This document shows, one piece after another, positions 19,750-28,048 of a stretch of DNA of 64,000 nucleotides. Origin of the DNA: CBDCTM01 sp965222005 (GTDB lineage: Bacteria; Bacteroidota; Bacteroidia; Chitinophagales; Saprospiraceae). Numbering within the stretch: position 1 is the first letter of the stretch; the number at the start of each line of letters is the position of its first letter. A program made the translations under genes and the position numbers. The DNA lies in assembly GCA_965222005.1 (NCBI GenBank), contig OZ244935.1, positions 3,038,001-3,102,000 on the forward strand, written 5' to 3'. The notes below the pieces were generated by a model. That model was not told the origin of the DNA. It worked only from the letters and a program-made list of their open reading frames with translations, and did not search any database.

Positions 19750-21045
19750 ATGGTTGACAAATTAATACAAGGTATAAAAATAGGTTTTGACCAAGTAAAA
19801 GAGCATCGTTATAAAAATGCCCAAATATCATTAGGAGATTATTTGCAATCAGCTTTGGCGATGTTTCATTTAAAAGATGCTTCTTTACACCAGTACCGAA
19901 TTAACTATCCTCAGCGCGAAGAAAACTTACAGCAAATATACGATGTGAACTTTCTTCCATCAGATAGTGCTATTCGAGAAGGTATAGATGGGGTATCCCC
20001 TGACGATATTCAAAAGTGTTTTGGGATCGCTCATCAAGAGCTAAGCAATGACGGCATCATGGATGATTATAAGGTATTAGGGCGATACCAAGCCCTCCCT
20101 TTTGACGGTACTCAACACTATTGTAGTGCCAAAACACCCTGTGAACATTGCTTGAAAAAGGAGTATCGCAATAAAAAGGGGGAGGTTACAAAAATAACCT
20201 ATTCCCATCAGGCCTTAGCTGCAGTAATGGTGCATCCTGATCATAAAGAAGTATTTCCAATAGCCTGTGAAGCCATTGTTAAACAGGATGGCTCCCAAAA
20301 GAATGACTGTGAACTTAATGCTTCTAAGCGCCTCATTCCAAAGGTTCGCCAGATGCTTCCCATTGAAGAATATGAATTGCTCGGCATTTTTGACGGTCTA
20401 TATCCTAATGGTCCACACATTAAGTTATTAGGCGACTATCAAATGCGCTATATCATTGGCATTCAGGATGGTTATGTATTAATTCAAGTGGATGCACTCA
20501 AAGCTAAAGATGCCTTACAAACTCATATGTGGAATGAGTCAAAGGGTAAAAAAGCGATAGCCCGTTGGGCTAATGACCTAATACTCAATGGACAGCACCA
20601 GCAAATTAACACCAACTACTTTGAATACGAAGAATTTGATTCTGATGGTAAACGAACCTATTTCAACTCTTGGATAACAGACATTCCCATTGACCAAGAC
20701 AACATAATGGAGTTAGTCAAGGTGGGACGTAGCCGTTGGAAAATTGAAAACGAAACGTTTAATACCCTTAAAAATCAAGGGTATCATTTAGAGCATTCAT
20801 ATGGTCATGGCAAAAAGTACCTCGCAACTAATTTTATGTTGCTCACTTTTTTAGCATTCCTCGTTGACCAGATTGCTCAAAAATTAGACAAGGCCTTCAA
20901 AAAGGCATGGACTTATTGCAAAACCAAAAAAAACCTTTGGGAAAAAATTCGACAGGTCTTTGATGTGTTACCTTGTATGTCAATGAACGTTATTTACCGA
21001 TTTATCGCCAGGGAAATCAAAATCAGCCTCCCTAGGCTCGAATAA
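19750..21045 (+). CDS. DDE-type transposase of the insertion sequence
   Basis: The 431-residue product is full length and uninterrupted, so the element may still be active. Candidate catalytic acids are D119 (ALPFDGTQHY), D215 (LLGIFDGLYP) and E333 or E335 in RSRWKIENETFNTLKNQGY, the segment that resembles the E region of IS4-type transposases, though the canonical Y-R-E-K spacing is not exact. A small Cys cluster (C125, C131, C134) lies just after the first Asp and may bind a metal. It catalyses cut-and-paste or related transposition of the surrounding 1410-bp element. The ATG is 81 bp inside the left end. Exact family assignment is open (IS4-like or an unclassified ISNCY group). Confidence 0.92.
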   Translation: MVDKLIQGIKIGFDQVKEHRYKNAQISLGDYLQSALAMFHLKDASLHQYRINYPQREENLQQIYDVNFLPSDSAIREGIDGVSPDDIQKCFGIAHQELSNDGIMDDYKVLGRYQALPFDGTQHYCSAKTPCEHCLKKEYRNKKGEVTKITYSHQALAAVMVHPDHKEVFPIACEAIVKQDGSQKNDCELNASKRLIPKVRQMLPIEEYELLGIFDGLYPNGPHIKLLGDYQMRYIIGIQDGYVLIQVDALKAKDALQTHMWNESKGKKAIARWANDLILNGQHQQINTNYFEYEEFDSDGKRTYFNSWITDIPIDQDNIMELVKVGRSRWKIENETFNTLKNQGYHLEHSYGHGKKYLATNFMLLTFLAFLVDQIAQKLDKAFKKAWTYCKTKKNLWEKIRQVFDVLPCMSMNVIYRFIAREIKISLPRLE

Positions 21046-21060
21046 ATATTTACTTTTTTC

Positions 21061-21078
21061 TAATAGCGAGAATCGCTG
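21061..21078. repeat. Right terminal inverted repeat of the IS
   Basis: TAATAGCGAGAATCGCTG; its reverse complement pairs with the left end at 19669-19686. Confidence 0.9.
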
Positions 21079-21087
21079 ACATTATAA
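21079..21087. repeat. Right target-site duplication of the IS
   Basis: ACATTATAA, identical to 19660-19668 and directly abutting the right inverted repeat. Confidence 0.92.
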
Positions 21088-21590
21088 GGAAATTGATGTA
21101 CCACGAGTACACCCATGCCAGCCATGCCTTCTTTGCCGGCCCATTTTACTGGTCATCAGTGGTGCGCAGCGAAGCAGCCAACGGCCTGGCCAGTGGTGAT
21201 CCCTACGCCAATCCGGGCGTACCCTATATCACCGATCTGGGCCGGGTAGCTATGGCCGAATCCTGGGGAGAGCATATAGAGCATGTATTTGCAGATAAAA
21301 AGTACGGGGCTGCAGCTAGCGGTACTATGACCTATTTAGCCATTATTGAAGGATTGATATTAAATAACGGTTACATTCCCGAAGGATTATACTGGGATTT
21401 AATAGACAATACACCTTTGGAGGCCCGGGTGGCAGATGCGGTTTCCGGCTACACCAATGCCCAGATGTTCAGTAATATTGATGCCGAAGACCCTGCTATT
21501 TTTAAAGGGCGCCTGGGGGTTGCCTTTCCACCTGTAGCACCCAATACCGTTGCAGGTTATAATGCACTCTTTGCCAGCTATGGCTACTAA
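21088..21590 (+). pseudogene. 3' part of the interrupted metalloprotease gene (HExxH half)
   Basis: Host sequence resumes at 21088 after the duplicated target site and reads R-K-L-M-Y-H-E-Y-T-H. HEYTH is a zinc-protease HExxH motif; MAESWGEHIEH downstream supplies a Glu that could be the third ligand (gluzincin-like), which is an inference. An ATG at 21096 just before the motif could in principle start a short cytoplasmic fragment, but it would lack the lipoprotein signal and upstream domains. The frame joins that of the 5' fragment exactly after excision of the element. The gene is followed by the lipoprotein trio on the same strand. Confidence 0.87.
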
Positions 21591-21658
21591 AAGTAATTTT
21601 TCCATTAGAAAGGAAGGACAGAATTGTTTCTGTTCTTCCTTGAAAATCAAACAATATT

Positions 21659-22330
21659 ATGAAACGAGTAATGTTATTCTTTATACCAGCCTTACTGTTT
21701 TTTTTCTGCAATAGCTGTGACAATAAAAGATGTTGTATCACAGATGAGTGCTATGGCTATCAATTCAAACTGCCTATGAACATTCATCCTTTAAAGGATA
21801 CTTTCAACATTGGTGACACCATTACTGTAACATCCATTTTTTCGGATGAAGTGGAAGACCTGCGAGATGGAAGAAAGTATGAGTTGATTGATTTCGATTT
21901 TTATCCTATAACTACTATTGCCAAAATTGATCAGGATCCAAGAGGCTCTGCCTTTAACAGTGACAGCTTTGAATACTGGGTAGAAGCAGATACTTTTATT
22001 ACAATTAGAGAAAACACCTTTGAGGCTGGCATAGCGTATATCTACAAATATGCTAATAATCAGTATTTATTTGCTTTAAAATTTATCATTAATGAAGCAG
22101 GTATTTATGGCCTGCTTAATGGAACTGCAATACCTAGTGCTTATTCGCACCAAAGCCCTGACTTTCCCGGCAAATGCGGGCGGAGGCCATTAGATGCTCA
22201 TTTCTACATGAATGACCGGACAGATAATAATTACGAACTTTTAAATTTAAGTCCTGACTCTGACATTAGAAATGAATCAATTGAGGATTTGGACGGGGGG
22301 GGCGCGTACTTTTTTGTAGTAGTACCTTAA
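21659..22330 (+). CDS. Putative lipoprotein, first of a tandem trio
   Basis: This 223-residue protein begins with a hydrophobic signal ending in a lipobox-like NSC (FFFCNSCDNKRCC). A conserved core carries ECYGYQFKLPM, HPLKDTFNIGDTITVTSIFSDEVEDLRDGRKYEL and, near the C-terminus, YSHQSPDFPGKCGRRPLDAHFYMNDRTDNNYEL. I recognise no family; the D-T-I-x-V-x-S-x-F core suggests a beta-sandwich. It ends in GAYFFVVVP like its two neighbours, four bp before the next gene. AT content is higher than in surrounding genes. Probably anchored in the outer membrane; function unknown. Confidence 0.78.
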   Translation: MKRVMLFFIPALLFFFCNSCDNKRCCITDECYGYQFKLPMNIHPLKDTFNIGDTITVTSIFSDEVEDLRDGRKYELIDFDFYPITTIAKIDQDPRGSAFNSDSFEYWVEADTFITIRENTFEAGIAYIYKYANNQYLFALKFIINEAGIYGLLNGTAIPSAYSHQSPDFPGKCGRRPLDAHFYMNDRTDNNYELLNLSPDSDIRNESIEDLDGGGAYFFVVVP

Positions 22331-22334
22331 AATA

Positions 22335-23009
22335 ATGATGCGATTCATTCTTTACATAATAGTTGCAATACTATTGTTTTTTTTCTCGAATAGCTGTGAT
22401 AATACCAAATGTTGCATCACGGAGGAGTGCTATGGCTACCAATTCAAACTTCCCATGTCTATTCATCCTCAAAAGGATACTTTCCAGATAGGGGATACAA
22501 TAACCGTAACTTCTATTTTTTCAGATGAAGTGGAAGACCTGAGAGATGGAAGAAAGTATGAGTTGAAAAATTTTAGTTTTTATCCATTCACTATCATCGC
22601 AAAGATTGATGTATTTCCTACTGAGTCGGCCTTTAATTACAGTAATTTTAGATATTGGGTAGAGGCCGACACCGTTGCTTTAATACGAGAAAATACATTT
22701 GAAGCAGGAATAGCATATATATATAAGTATATTGATAATCAATATCGCTTTGAGTTAAAATTTGTTATAAATGAGCCAGGCATTTATAGTTTGCGTAGCG
22801 GGACGGCTATGAGTAGTGCTTATTCGCACCAAAGCCCTGATTTCCCAGGTAAATGTGGGCGGAGGTCGCTGGATGCAGCATTTTACATGAACGATCGGAC
22901 AGATAATAATTACGAGTTGCGAAAGTTGAGTGAGGACCCGTTTTTCAGAGATCGGCCGGATGAAGATTTTGATCGGTTTGGCGCGTACTTTTTTGTGGTG
23001 GTACCTTAA
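22335..23009 (+). CDS. Putative lipoprotein, second of a tandem trio
   Basis: The 224-residue paralogue of its neighbours has the same lipoprotein signal (FFFSNSCDNTKCC), the same FKLPMSIHPQKDTFQIGDTI core and the same C-terminus. From about 22770 to its stop its DNA is identical, except for about one base, to 23449-23688 of the third gene, while its 5' half is more diverged. The three genes are separated by only 4 bp each and are probably co-transcribed. Function unknown. Confidence 0.78.
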   Translation: MMRFILYIIVAILLFFFSNSCDNTKCCITEECYGYQFKLPMSIHPQKDTFQIGDTITVTSIFSDEVEDLRDGRKYELKNFSFYPFTIIAKIDVFPTESAFNYSNFRYWVEADTVALIRENTFEAGIAYIYKYIDNQYRFELKFVINEPGIYSLRSGTAMSSAYSHQSPDFPGKCGRRSLDAAFYMNDRTDNNYELRKLSEDPFFRDRPDEDFDRFGAYFFVVVP

Positions 23010-23013
23010 AACA

Positions 23014-23688
23014 ATGATACGATTCATTCTTTATATAATAGTTGCAGTACTACTGTTTTTTTCCTGCAATAGCTGTGATAATACCAAATGTTGTATCACA
23101 GACGAATGCTATGGCTATCAATTCAAACTGCCTATGAACATTCATCCTTTAAAGGATACTTTCCGTATAGGGGATACCATTACCGTAACATCCATCTTTT
23201 CAGATCAGGTGGAAGACCTGCGAGATGGAAGAAAGTATGAGTTAATTGATTTTGATTTTTATCCCATTACCACACTAAGCAAAATAGATACTTTTCCTAC
23301 GGGTGAAGTTTTGAATCAATCTTTTTGTCAGTATTGGATAGAAGCTGACACTTTCGCGCTAATTGGTGAAAGTGCTGGACAACCCTCCCTTGGTTATATA
23401 TATCAATATAAAAATGGGCAATATAGTTTTCGTCTTAAATTTATAATAAATGAGCCAGGCATTTATAGTTTGCGTAGCGGGACGGCTATGAGTAGTGCTT
23501 ATTCGCACCAAAGCCCTGATTTCCCAGGTAAATGTGGGCGGAGGTCGCTGGATGCAGCATTTTACATGAACGATCGGACAGATAATAATTACGAGTTGCG
23601 AAAGTTGAGTGAGGACCCGTTTTTCAGAGATCGGCCGGATGAAGATTTTGATCGGTTTGGCGCTTACTTTTTTGTGGTGGTACCATGA
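23014..23688 (+). CDS. Putative lipoprotein, third of a tandem trio (mosaic)
   Basis: I start this gene at the ATG at 23014 (MIRFILYI), matching the starts of both paralogues; an upstream in-frame ATG at 22930 lies inside gene two. The 224-residue product has the lipobox-like CNSC. Its 5' part (about 23090-23270) is closest to the first gene (MNIHPLKDTF, ELIDFDFYPITT), and its 3' third is practically identical to the second. This mosaic pattern indicates gene conversion or unequal crossing-over. Function unknown. Confidence 0.78.
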   Translation: MIRFILYIIVAVLLFFSCNSCDNTKCCITDECYGYQFKLPMNIHPLKDTFRIGDTITVTSIFSDQVEDLRDGRKYELIDFDFYPITTLSKIDTFPTGEVLNQSFCQYWIEADTFALIGESAGQPSLGYIYQYKNGQYSFRLKFIINEPGIYSLRSGTAMSSAYSHQSPDFPGKCGRRSLDAAFYMNDRTDNNYELRKLSEDPFFRDRPDEDFDRFGAYFFVVVP

Positions 23689-23831
23689 TATAGCTGGGAC
23701 TATCTGACATATAATGACAGGGATATAAGGTATGCCCAATGTGCGAATTGGGCCGGAATCGGAGTGAACAGCTAAACTCGCCCTCAACGCTTTCTCAAAA
23801 CCATTTTCCGCTCAATTTTCCGTAACATTGC

Positions 23832-23945
23832 AGATATGCACGCGTGCTAAATTAAAGTAGATTTTGAAAACTATTAATTTAGCAAGCGGTATATACCGAT
23901 GCTGAATTTATTAAATTTTGAAAATCATCAATAAATTCACCATCA
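23832..23945 (+). repeat. Dispersed structured repeat, copy A (upstream of terC)
   Basis: This 114-bp segment contains two hairpins: TGCTAAATTAA (23845-23855) with TTAATTTAGCA (23874-23884), and GAATTTATT with AATAAATTC (about 23903-23939). The whole segment recurs in reverse orientation at 40857-40988, with about nine in ten positions matching by eye apart from an 18-bp insertion there. It ends 28 bp before the terC ATG. A near-consensus -7 box (TATCTTTT, 23950-23957) follows directly. Confidence 0.8.
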
Positions 23946-23973
23946 TATATATCTTTTACTTACTGCAATTTAT

Positions 23974-24834
23974 ATGGAACTGATCACTTTGATGGCTATG
24001 CCCGATTTTGCCAATCCGGAAATCTGGATAAGCCTCCTCACGCTTACTTTTCTGGAAATAGTGTTGGGCATCGACAACATTATTTTCATAGCCATTGCTT
24101 CTTCCAAGCTGCCAGAGCACCAACAGGGCAAAGCTACCAATATCGGACTGATATTGGCTATGGTGATGCGCATTGCGCTGCTTTTTGGTATCTCCTGGCT
24201 CATCGCGATGAATGCACCCTGGTTTAAAGTGGATTTTTGGGGCATTCACGGTGCTTTTTCCGGCCAAAGCATTATCCTTATTCTTGGTGGTTTGTTTTTG
24301 CTATACAAAAGCACCACCGAAATCCACCACAAGCTGGATGGTCAGGAGGAGCCCGAAATTGATGCTGTGAAGAAAAAAGGCGTGACGCTCAATAATGTGA
24401 TCTTTCAGATTACCCTTATCAACATTGTCTTTTCTTTCGATTCAATACTCACAGCCGTAGGTATGACCAATGGCCTGCAAGGTGCCCTGCTCATTATGAT
24501 TTTGGCGGTGGTCATATCGGTATTGATCATGATGCTCTTTGCTACACCGGTGGGCCGCTTCGTCAATCGCAACCCCACCATCCAGATGTTGGGCCTGGCC
24601 TTTTTGATACTCATCGGCTTCATGCTGATTGCGGAAGGTGCGCACATTGCACATTTGTCGATTGCCGGTGCCGAAGTGGGTACTATCCCCAAAGGTTATC
24701 TCTACTTTGCCATTGCCTTCTCTTTGCTGGTAGAATTTCTGAACATGCGCCTGCGCAAGCGCAGAAAGCCGGTCCAATTGCATGGCTATCAGGAAGAAGC
24801 GCTCAAAGAGGGATTGATGGAAAAAGCAAAGTAG
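23974..24834 (+). CDS. TerC family integral membrane protein
   Basis: This 286-residue multi-pass membrane protein (about seven hydrophobic segments) has the TerC/YkoY signature: LEIVLGIDNIIFIAI near residue 30, a second acidic motif IVFSFDSILTAVG, and GFMLIAEG late in the sequence. The family is known for tellurium resistance and, in better studied members, manganese or calcium handling and metalation of exported proteins. The acidic residues in membrane segments are thought to bind metal. Monocistronic by spacing. Its upstream region holds copy A of a dispersed structured repeat. The exact ion here is not determinable from sequence. Confidence 0.92.
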   Translation: MELITLMAMPDFANPEIWISLLTLTFLEIVLGIDNIIFIAIASSKLPEHQQGKATNIGLILAMVMRIALLFGISWLIAMNAPWFKVDFWGIHGAFSGQSIILILGGLFLLYKSTTEIHHKLDGQEEPEIDAVKKKGVTLNNVIFQITLINIVFSFDSILTAVGMTNGLQGALLIMILAVVISVLIMMLFATPVGRFVNRNPTIQMLGLAFLILIGFMLIAEGAHIAHLSIAGAEVGTIPKGYLYFAIAFSLLVEFLNMRLRKRRKPVQLHGYQEEALKEGLMEKAK

Positions 24835-24920
24835 CGTGCGGAGTAAAATACATTTTCGTTGGAGGTTAATTCTAAAAATGGTTACTTATCCCACATGTTG
24901 CCACACTATATCAAAGAACA

Positions 24921-25046
24921 ATGGACATCATACAATTTTTCGGAGCAAGGCAAAACAGTAGAGCCTATGACTGGGCACTACTGCTGCTGCTACTGCTGGG
25001 AGCGGGTAAGTATTCGTTGGATAGAGCCTTATTCAGCAGGAGTTAA
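24921..25046 (+). other. Possible small membrane ORF (41 aa) or gene remnant
   Basis: An ATG at 24921 opens a 41-residue frame with a Leu-rich hydrophobic stretch (YDWALLLLLLLGAGKYSLDR). It is the only notable content of the 300-bp gap between terC and apbE. It could be a small membrane peptide or the degenerate start of a DoxX-like gene. No ribosome site or promoter is evident, so support is weak. Confidence 0.22.
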
Positions 25047-25134
25047 TATGAGGGAATAGCCGATATGGTCAACCTTAGCATTATTCAAAAAATATCGGAT
25101 GTATTTTTTGAACCGTCCTTAATCTCCTGAATTT

Positions 25135-26196
25135 ATGCGTTTGCTTTCACATTTTCGCTTTTTGCCCATCTTACTACTGTGTTTGGCCCTTCTGCCTGCC
25201 TGTCGGACAGAGCCTGCGCCGCAGCGCCCGGCTACCTTGCCGAAGGCAGTGAAATTCAGCGGACCGACTATGGGCACTCAGTACAACATCAGCTATATCG
25301 ACAGCCTTGAACGCCCCATGCAAGCGGCTGTTGATTCCATCCTGAATGCTATCAATCTGGAAGTTTCTACCTACATCGACAGTTCCACGATTGTTCGCTT
25401 CAATCGGTCTGAAAATGATTTTGCGATCCACTCTGCAGGACATTTTGCTCAAAATTTTTATAAAGCCCGGCAGGTTTGGGAGCAATCGGCAGGCGCCTTC
25501 GATCCCACTGTGATGCCGCTGGTGCAGTATTGGGGATTTGGTACGGAGAAACGGCCTGTCAGGAATGTCGATAGCTTGCGAGTTGATTCTTTACGGGCTT
25601 TTGTAGGTTTGGAAAAAATTACATTTGAAGACGACGGATCAACTCCAATGCTCCGCAAGGCAGATGCCCGTACGCAGTTGGACTTCAGCGGTGTAGCGAA
25701 AGGCTATGCCATCGACCAGATCGGTGCTTTCCTTACTGAAAAGGGCATGGAAAACTTCATGATAGAAATAGGTGGAGAGGTGTTGGCAAGGGGCAAAAAT
25801 GCGCAGGGAGAGTGGTGGACGATTGGTGTCAATACACCGGCCAGAGATGCACAAGTGACTGATTTTCAGGCAATTGTAGATTTGCGCGATCAAGCTTTGG
25901 CTACTTCCGGCAACTATCGCAATTACTATGAAGTAGCGGGCCGCAAGTATGGCCATACCATCAATCCCACCAGCGGATTTCCTGAGCAGAGCAGCCTGTT
26001 GAGTGCCTCCGTATTTGCTGCCGATTGCGCTACGGCCGATGCCTGGGCTACCGCGTTTATGGTGATGGGCCTGGAAAAGGCCTATGCGCTGGCCAGCCAA
26101 CTGGACGAAGTGGAAGCCCTTTTTATTTTCGGCGATGAATCTGGTGCATTTGCTACCAAAGCTAGCCCGGGCTTCAGAGATAGGCTTAAGAACTGA
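25135..26196 (+). CDS. apbE: FAD:protein FMN transferase (ApbE), lipoprotein
   Basis: The 353-residue protein has a lipoprotein signal (LALLPACRTEP). ApbE motifs follow in order: GPTMGTQYNISY, FDPTVMPLVQYWGFG, DFSGVAKGYAIDQIG, IEIGGEVLARGKN, GHTINPTSGFP, and a late Asp/Thr segment (CATADAWATAFMVMG) that holds metal-binding residues. The family transfers FMN from FAD to a Thr of target flavoproteins, such as NqrB/NqrC and Rnf subunits, outside the cytoplasmic membrane. No target gene is in the window, so its client is elsewhere. It reads into an exonuclease gene 98 bp downstream, probably by separate transcription. Confidence 0.93.
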   Translation: MRLLSHFRFLPILLLCLALLPACRTEPAPQRPATLPKAVKFSGPTMGTQYNISYIDSLERPMQAAVDSILNAINLEVSTYIDSSTIVRFNRSENDFAIHSAGHFAQNFYKARQVWEQSAGAFDPTVMPLVQYWGFGTEKRPVRNVDSLRVDSLRAFVGLEKITFEDDGSTPMLRKADARTQLDFSGVAKGYAIDQIGAFLTEKGMENFMIEIGGEVLARGKNAQGEWWTIGVNTPARDAQVTDFQAIVDLRDQALATSGNYRNYYEVAGRKYGHTINPTSGFPEQSSLLSASVFAADCATADAWATAFMVMGLEKAYALASQLDEVEALFIFGDESGAFATKASPGFRDRLKN

Positions 26197-26294
26197 CGCA
26201 TTTTCTCCATTTTTGTTGTAAGTTGCAGCCAGGATCGAATTGGTCAATAGGCTATTCCATCCACTCAGAATAAAACACGAACTACCCAATTCAC

Positions 26295-27122
26295 ATGGAA
26301 CTAAATCTGGACCGTGATCTTTGTATTTTCGACATCGAAGCCACCGGGCTCAACGTCATCAGAGACCGCATTTTGCAAATTGCCATCATCAAACTTTTTG
26401 CGGACGGGCGCGAAGCCGAAGAGCTGTGTATGCTTATCAATCCCGGCATACCTATTAGTGAGGAAGCTATGCAGGTTCACGGTATCCTGCCAAAAGATTT
26501 GGCCAACAAGCCAAGCTTCCAGCAGGTAGCCGAAAAATTGTACAACTTCATTGGTTCATCCGATCTGGCCGGCTACAACTCCAACAGATTTGACCTGCCA
26601 ATTTTAATGGAAGAATTTGCCCGTGTGGGCATCGAATTCGATGTGAGCAAGCGAAGGAGTATTGATGTACAGCGCATCTTCTACAAAATGGAGCCACGTA
26701 CACTCAATGCTGCACTGCGCTTTTACTGCGGTCAGGAAATGGAAAATGCCCATGATGCTTTGGCCGATGTGAAAGCTACTTTGGAAGTATTAAAGGGCCA
26801 GCTCAGCCGCTATGAAGGAGTGGATATGATCGATGGAGAGGGGGAGATACACCCTGCCCCGGTGATCAACGATATGCAAAAACTGCACGACTTTACCAAC
26901 GACCTCAAAACCATCGATGCTACCCAGCGCCTGCGCTACAATGGCAAAGGGGAGGTGGTATTTAATTTTGGAAAATACATCCACCAGCCCGTTGTTGAGG
27001 TACTCGCAAAAGATAGACAATACTACCATTGGATACTCAACAAAGAATTTTCGACACAAGTCAAGCAACTCGTGAAAAAGCTGATGAAAGCGCATGAGAA
27101 AAACAAAGCAAATAAAGAATGA
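26295..27122 (+). CDS. DEDDh 3'-5' exonuclease (DnaQ-like)
   Basis: The 275-residue protein carries the exonuclease I, II and III motifs of the DEDDh group in its first ~175 residues: FDIEATGL (catalytic Asp and Glu), AGYNSNRFDLPIL (Asp) and HDALADV (His and Asp with the H-x4-D spacing). A C-terminal region of ~90 residues (RLRYNGKGEVVFNFGKYIHQPV ... DRQYYHWILNKEF) is typical of Bacteroidota epsilon-like exonucleases. It removes nucleotides from DNA or RNA 3' ends in the cytoplasm; it is not necessarily the replicative proofreading subunit. The stop lies 5 bp before the ATG of the next gene. Confidence 0.92.
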   Translation: MELNLDRDLCIFDIEATGLNVIRDRILQIAIIKLFADGREAEELCMLINPGIPISEEAMQVHGILPKDLANKPSFQQVAEKLYNFIGSSDLAGYNSNRFDLPILMEEFARVGIEFDVSKRRSIDVQRIFYKMEPRTLNAALRFYCGQEMENAHDALADVKATLEVLKGQLSRYEGVDMIDGEGEIHPAPVINDMQKLHDFTNDLKTIDATQRLRYNGKGEVVFNFGKYIHQPVVEVLAKDRQYYHWILNKEFSTQVKQLVKKLMKAHEKNKANKE

Positions 27123-27126
27123 TGTA

Positions 27127-27954
27127 ATGTGTAAGTTGCTGATTTTCACCAATTCATGTTTGATTTTGCTTTGCATCTGTTCAGCCTGTTTCGAGCCGCA
27201 GGAAGGCTGCCTTGATGTGCTGGCCACCAATTACGATGTATCCGCTGACGAGCCTTGCGCTGATTGCTGTGAATATCCCAAACTAACATTGGAAGTGGAG
27301 CATATGATGGGAGATACCAGCCTCCGTTATGGAGACCCATACAGCCTCGACGCAGTGCATTTTTTTAAAATGGCTCGCATTCGTTTTTATATTTCCGATC
27401 TTCGGCTCGAGCGGGCGGGGTTGAGTGTGGGCAGTACGGATAGCCTTCAGTTGGAGCTGGGGCTGGGTACCGCGCGGGTTTTGCAAAGCATAGAAGATAA
27501 TTTTGCCCTCATCCAGCGCAATCGGTTTTCCTTTGGCCTGGGCAGATTTCAGGAGATCGGCACATTCGACAGCCTCCGCTTTCAGGTAGGTGTGGGGCTG
27601 CCGGCAAATACTGCCGATCCGGCCGACTTGCCGGGCGGCCATCCGCTGGCCCCGCAAACCGATTCGATGCACTGGAGCCTTGATTCGGGCTATATTTACA
27701 ATCAAGTTCTCCTTCTGCGGGATACTTTTGCCAGCACAGACACCACCTGGCTCAGTATTGGCTTTCCCAAAAATTTGGTGGAGGTAGTGCTGCCCTACGG
27801 TCGGCCCGTCACCTTGGGCTTTGATGTGGTAGTCCCTTTGCGCATCGACTATATGGAATGGCTGGAAGGCATCAATTTTGTGGCAGATACGGAGGAGCAG
27901 ATGATAGCGAAAATTGTCAATAACACGGCAAAAGCCTTTAACATCAACCCATAG
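27127..27954 (+). CDS. MbnP-like lipoprotein, first copy
   Basis: I start at the ATG at 27127 (MCKLLIF); an upstream in-frame ATG at 27094 overlaps the exonuclease gene and would spoil the signal. The 275-residue protein has a lipoprotein signal (ICSACF). A short Cys motif of the GC-x-D-x-x-A-x-NYD type (residues ~28-50) is followed by an MbnP-family beta domain with FYISDLRL, FQVGVGLPANT, HPLAPQTDSMHWSLDSGYIYN and a conserved Trp. Family knowledge: MbnP is a periplasmic copper-binding partner whose Trp is oxidised to kynurenine by the di-haem enzyme MbnH. A second MbnP-like gene and an MbnH-like gene follow on the same strand. Confidence 0.8.
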   Translation: MCKLLIFTNSCLILLCICSACFEPQEGCLDVLATNYDVSADEPCADCCEYPKLTLEVEHMMGDTSLRYGDPYSLDAVHFFKMARIRFYISDLRLERAGLSVGSTDSLQLELGLGTARVLQSIEDNFALIQRNRFSFGLGRFQEIGTFDSLRFQVGVGLPANTADPADLPGGHPLAPQTDSMHWSLDSGYIYNQVLLLRDTFASTDTTWLSIGFPKNLVEVVLPYGRPVTLGFDVVVPLRIDYMEWLEGINFVADTEEQMIAKIVNNTAKAFNINP

Positions 27955-28048
27955 AACCGCACTAATGACTAATTTTAGGATTTGTTGACAACTATCCCAA
28001 AAAGCCTGCGTTTTACTACTATCAGATAACACTTCAATCCCATAAATT

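Larger units (their letters stand above)
19669..21078 (+). mobile_element. Insertion sequence, 1410 bp, DDE transposase, 18-bp terminal inverted repeats
   Basis: The ends are CAGCAATTCTTGCTATTA (19669-19686) and the reverse complement of CAGCGATTCTCGCTATTA (21061-21078), 16 of 18 matching, followed inward by A-rich sequence. A perfect 9-bp direct repeat flanks them. One transposase gene fills the element. Its base composition is visibly more AT-rich than the neighbouring secreted-protein genes. It is inserted in a metalloprotease gene. I assign it to the IS4-like DDE elements only tentatively. Confidence 0.93.
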
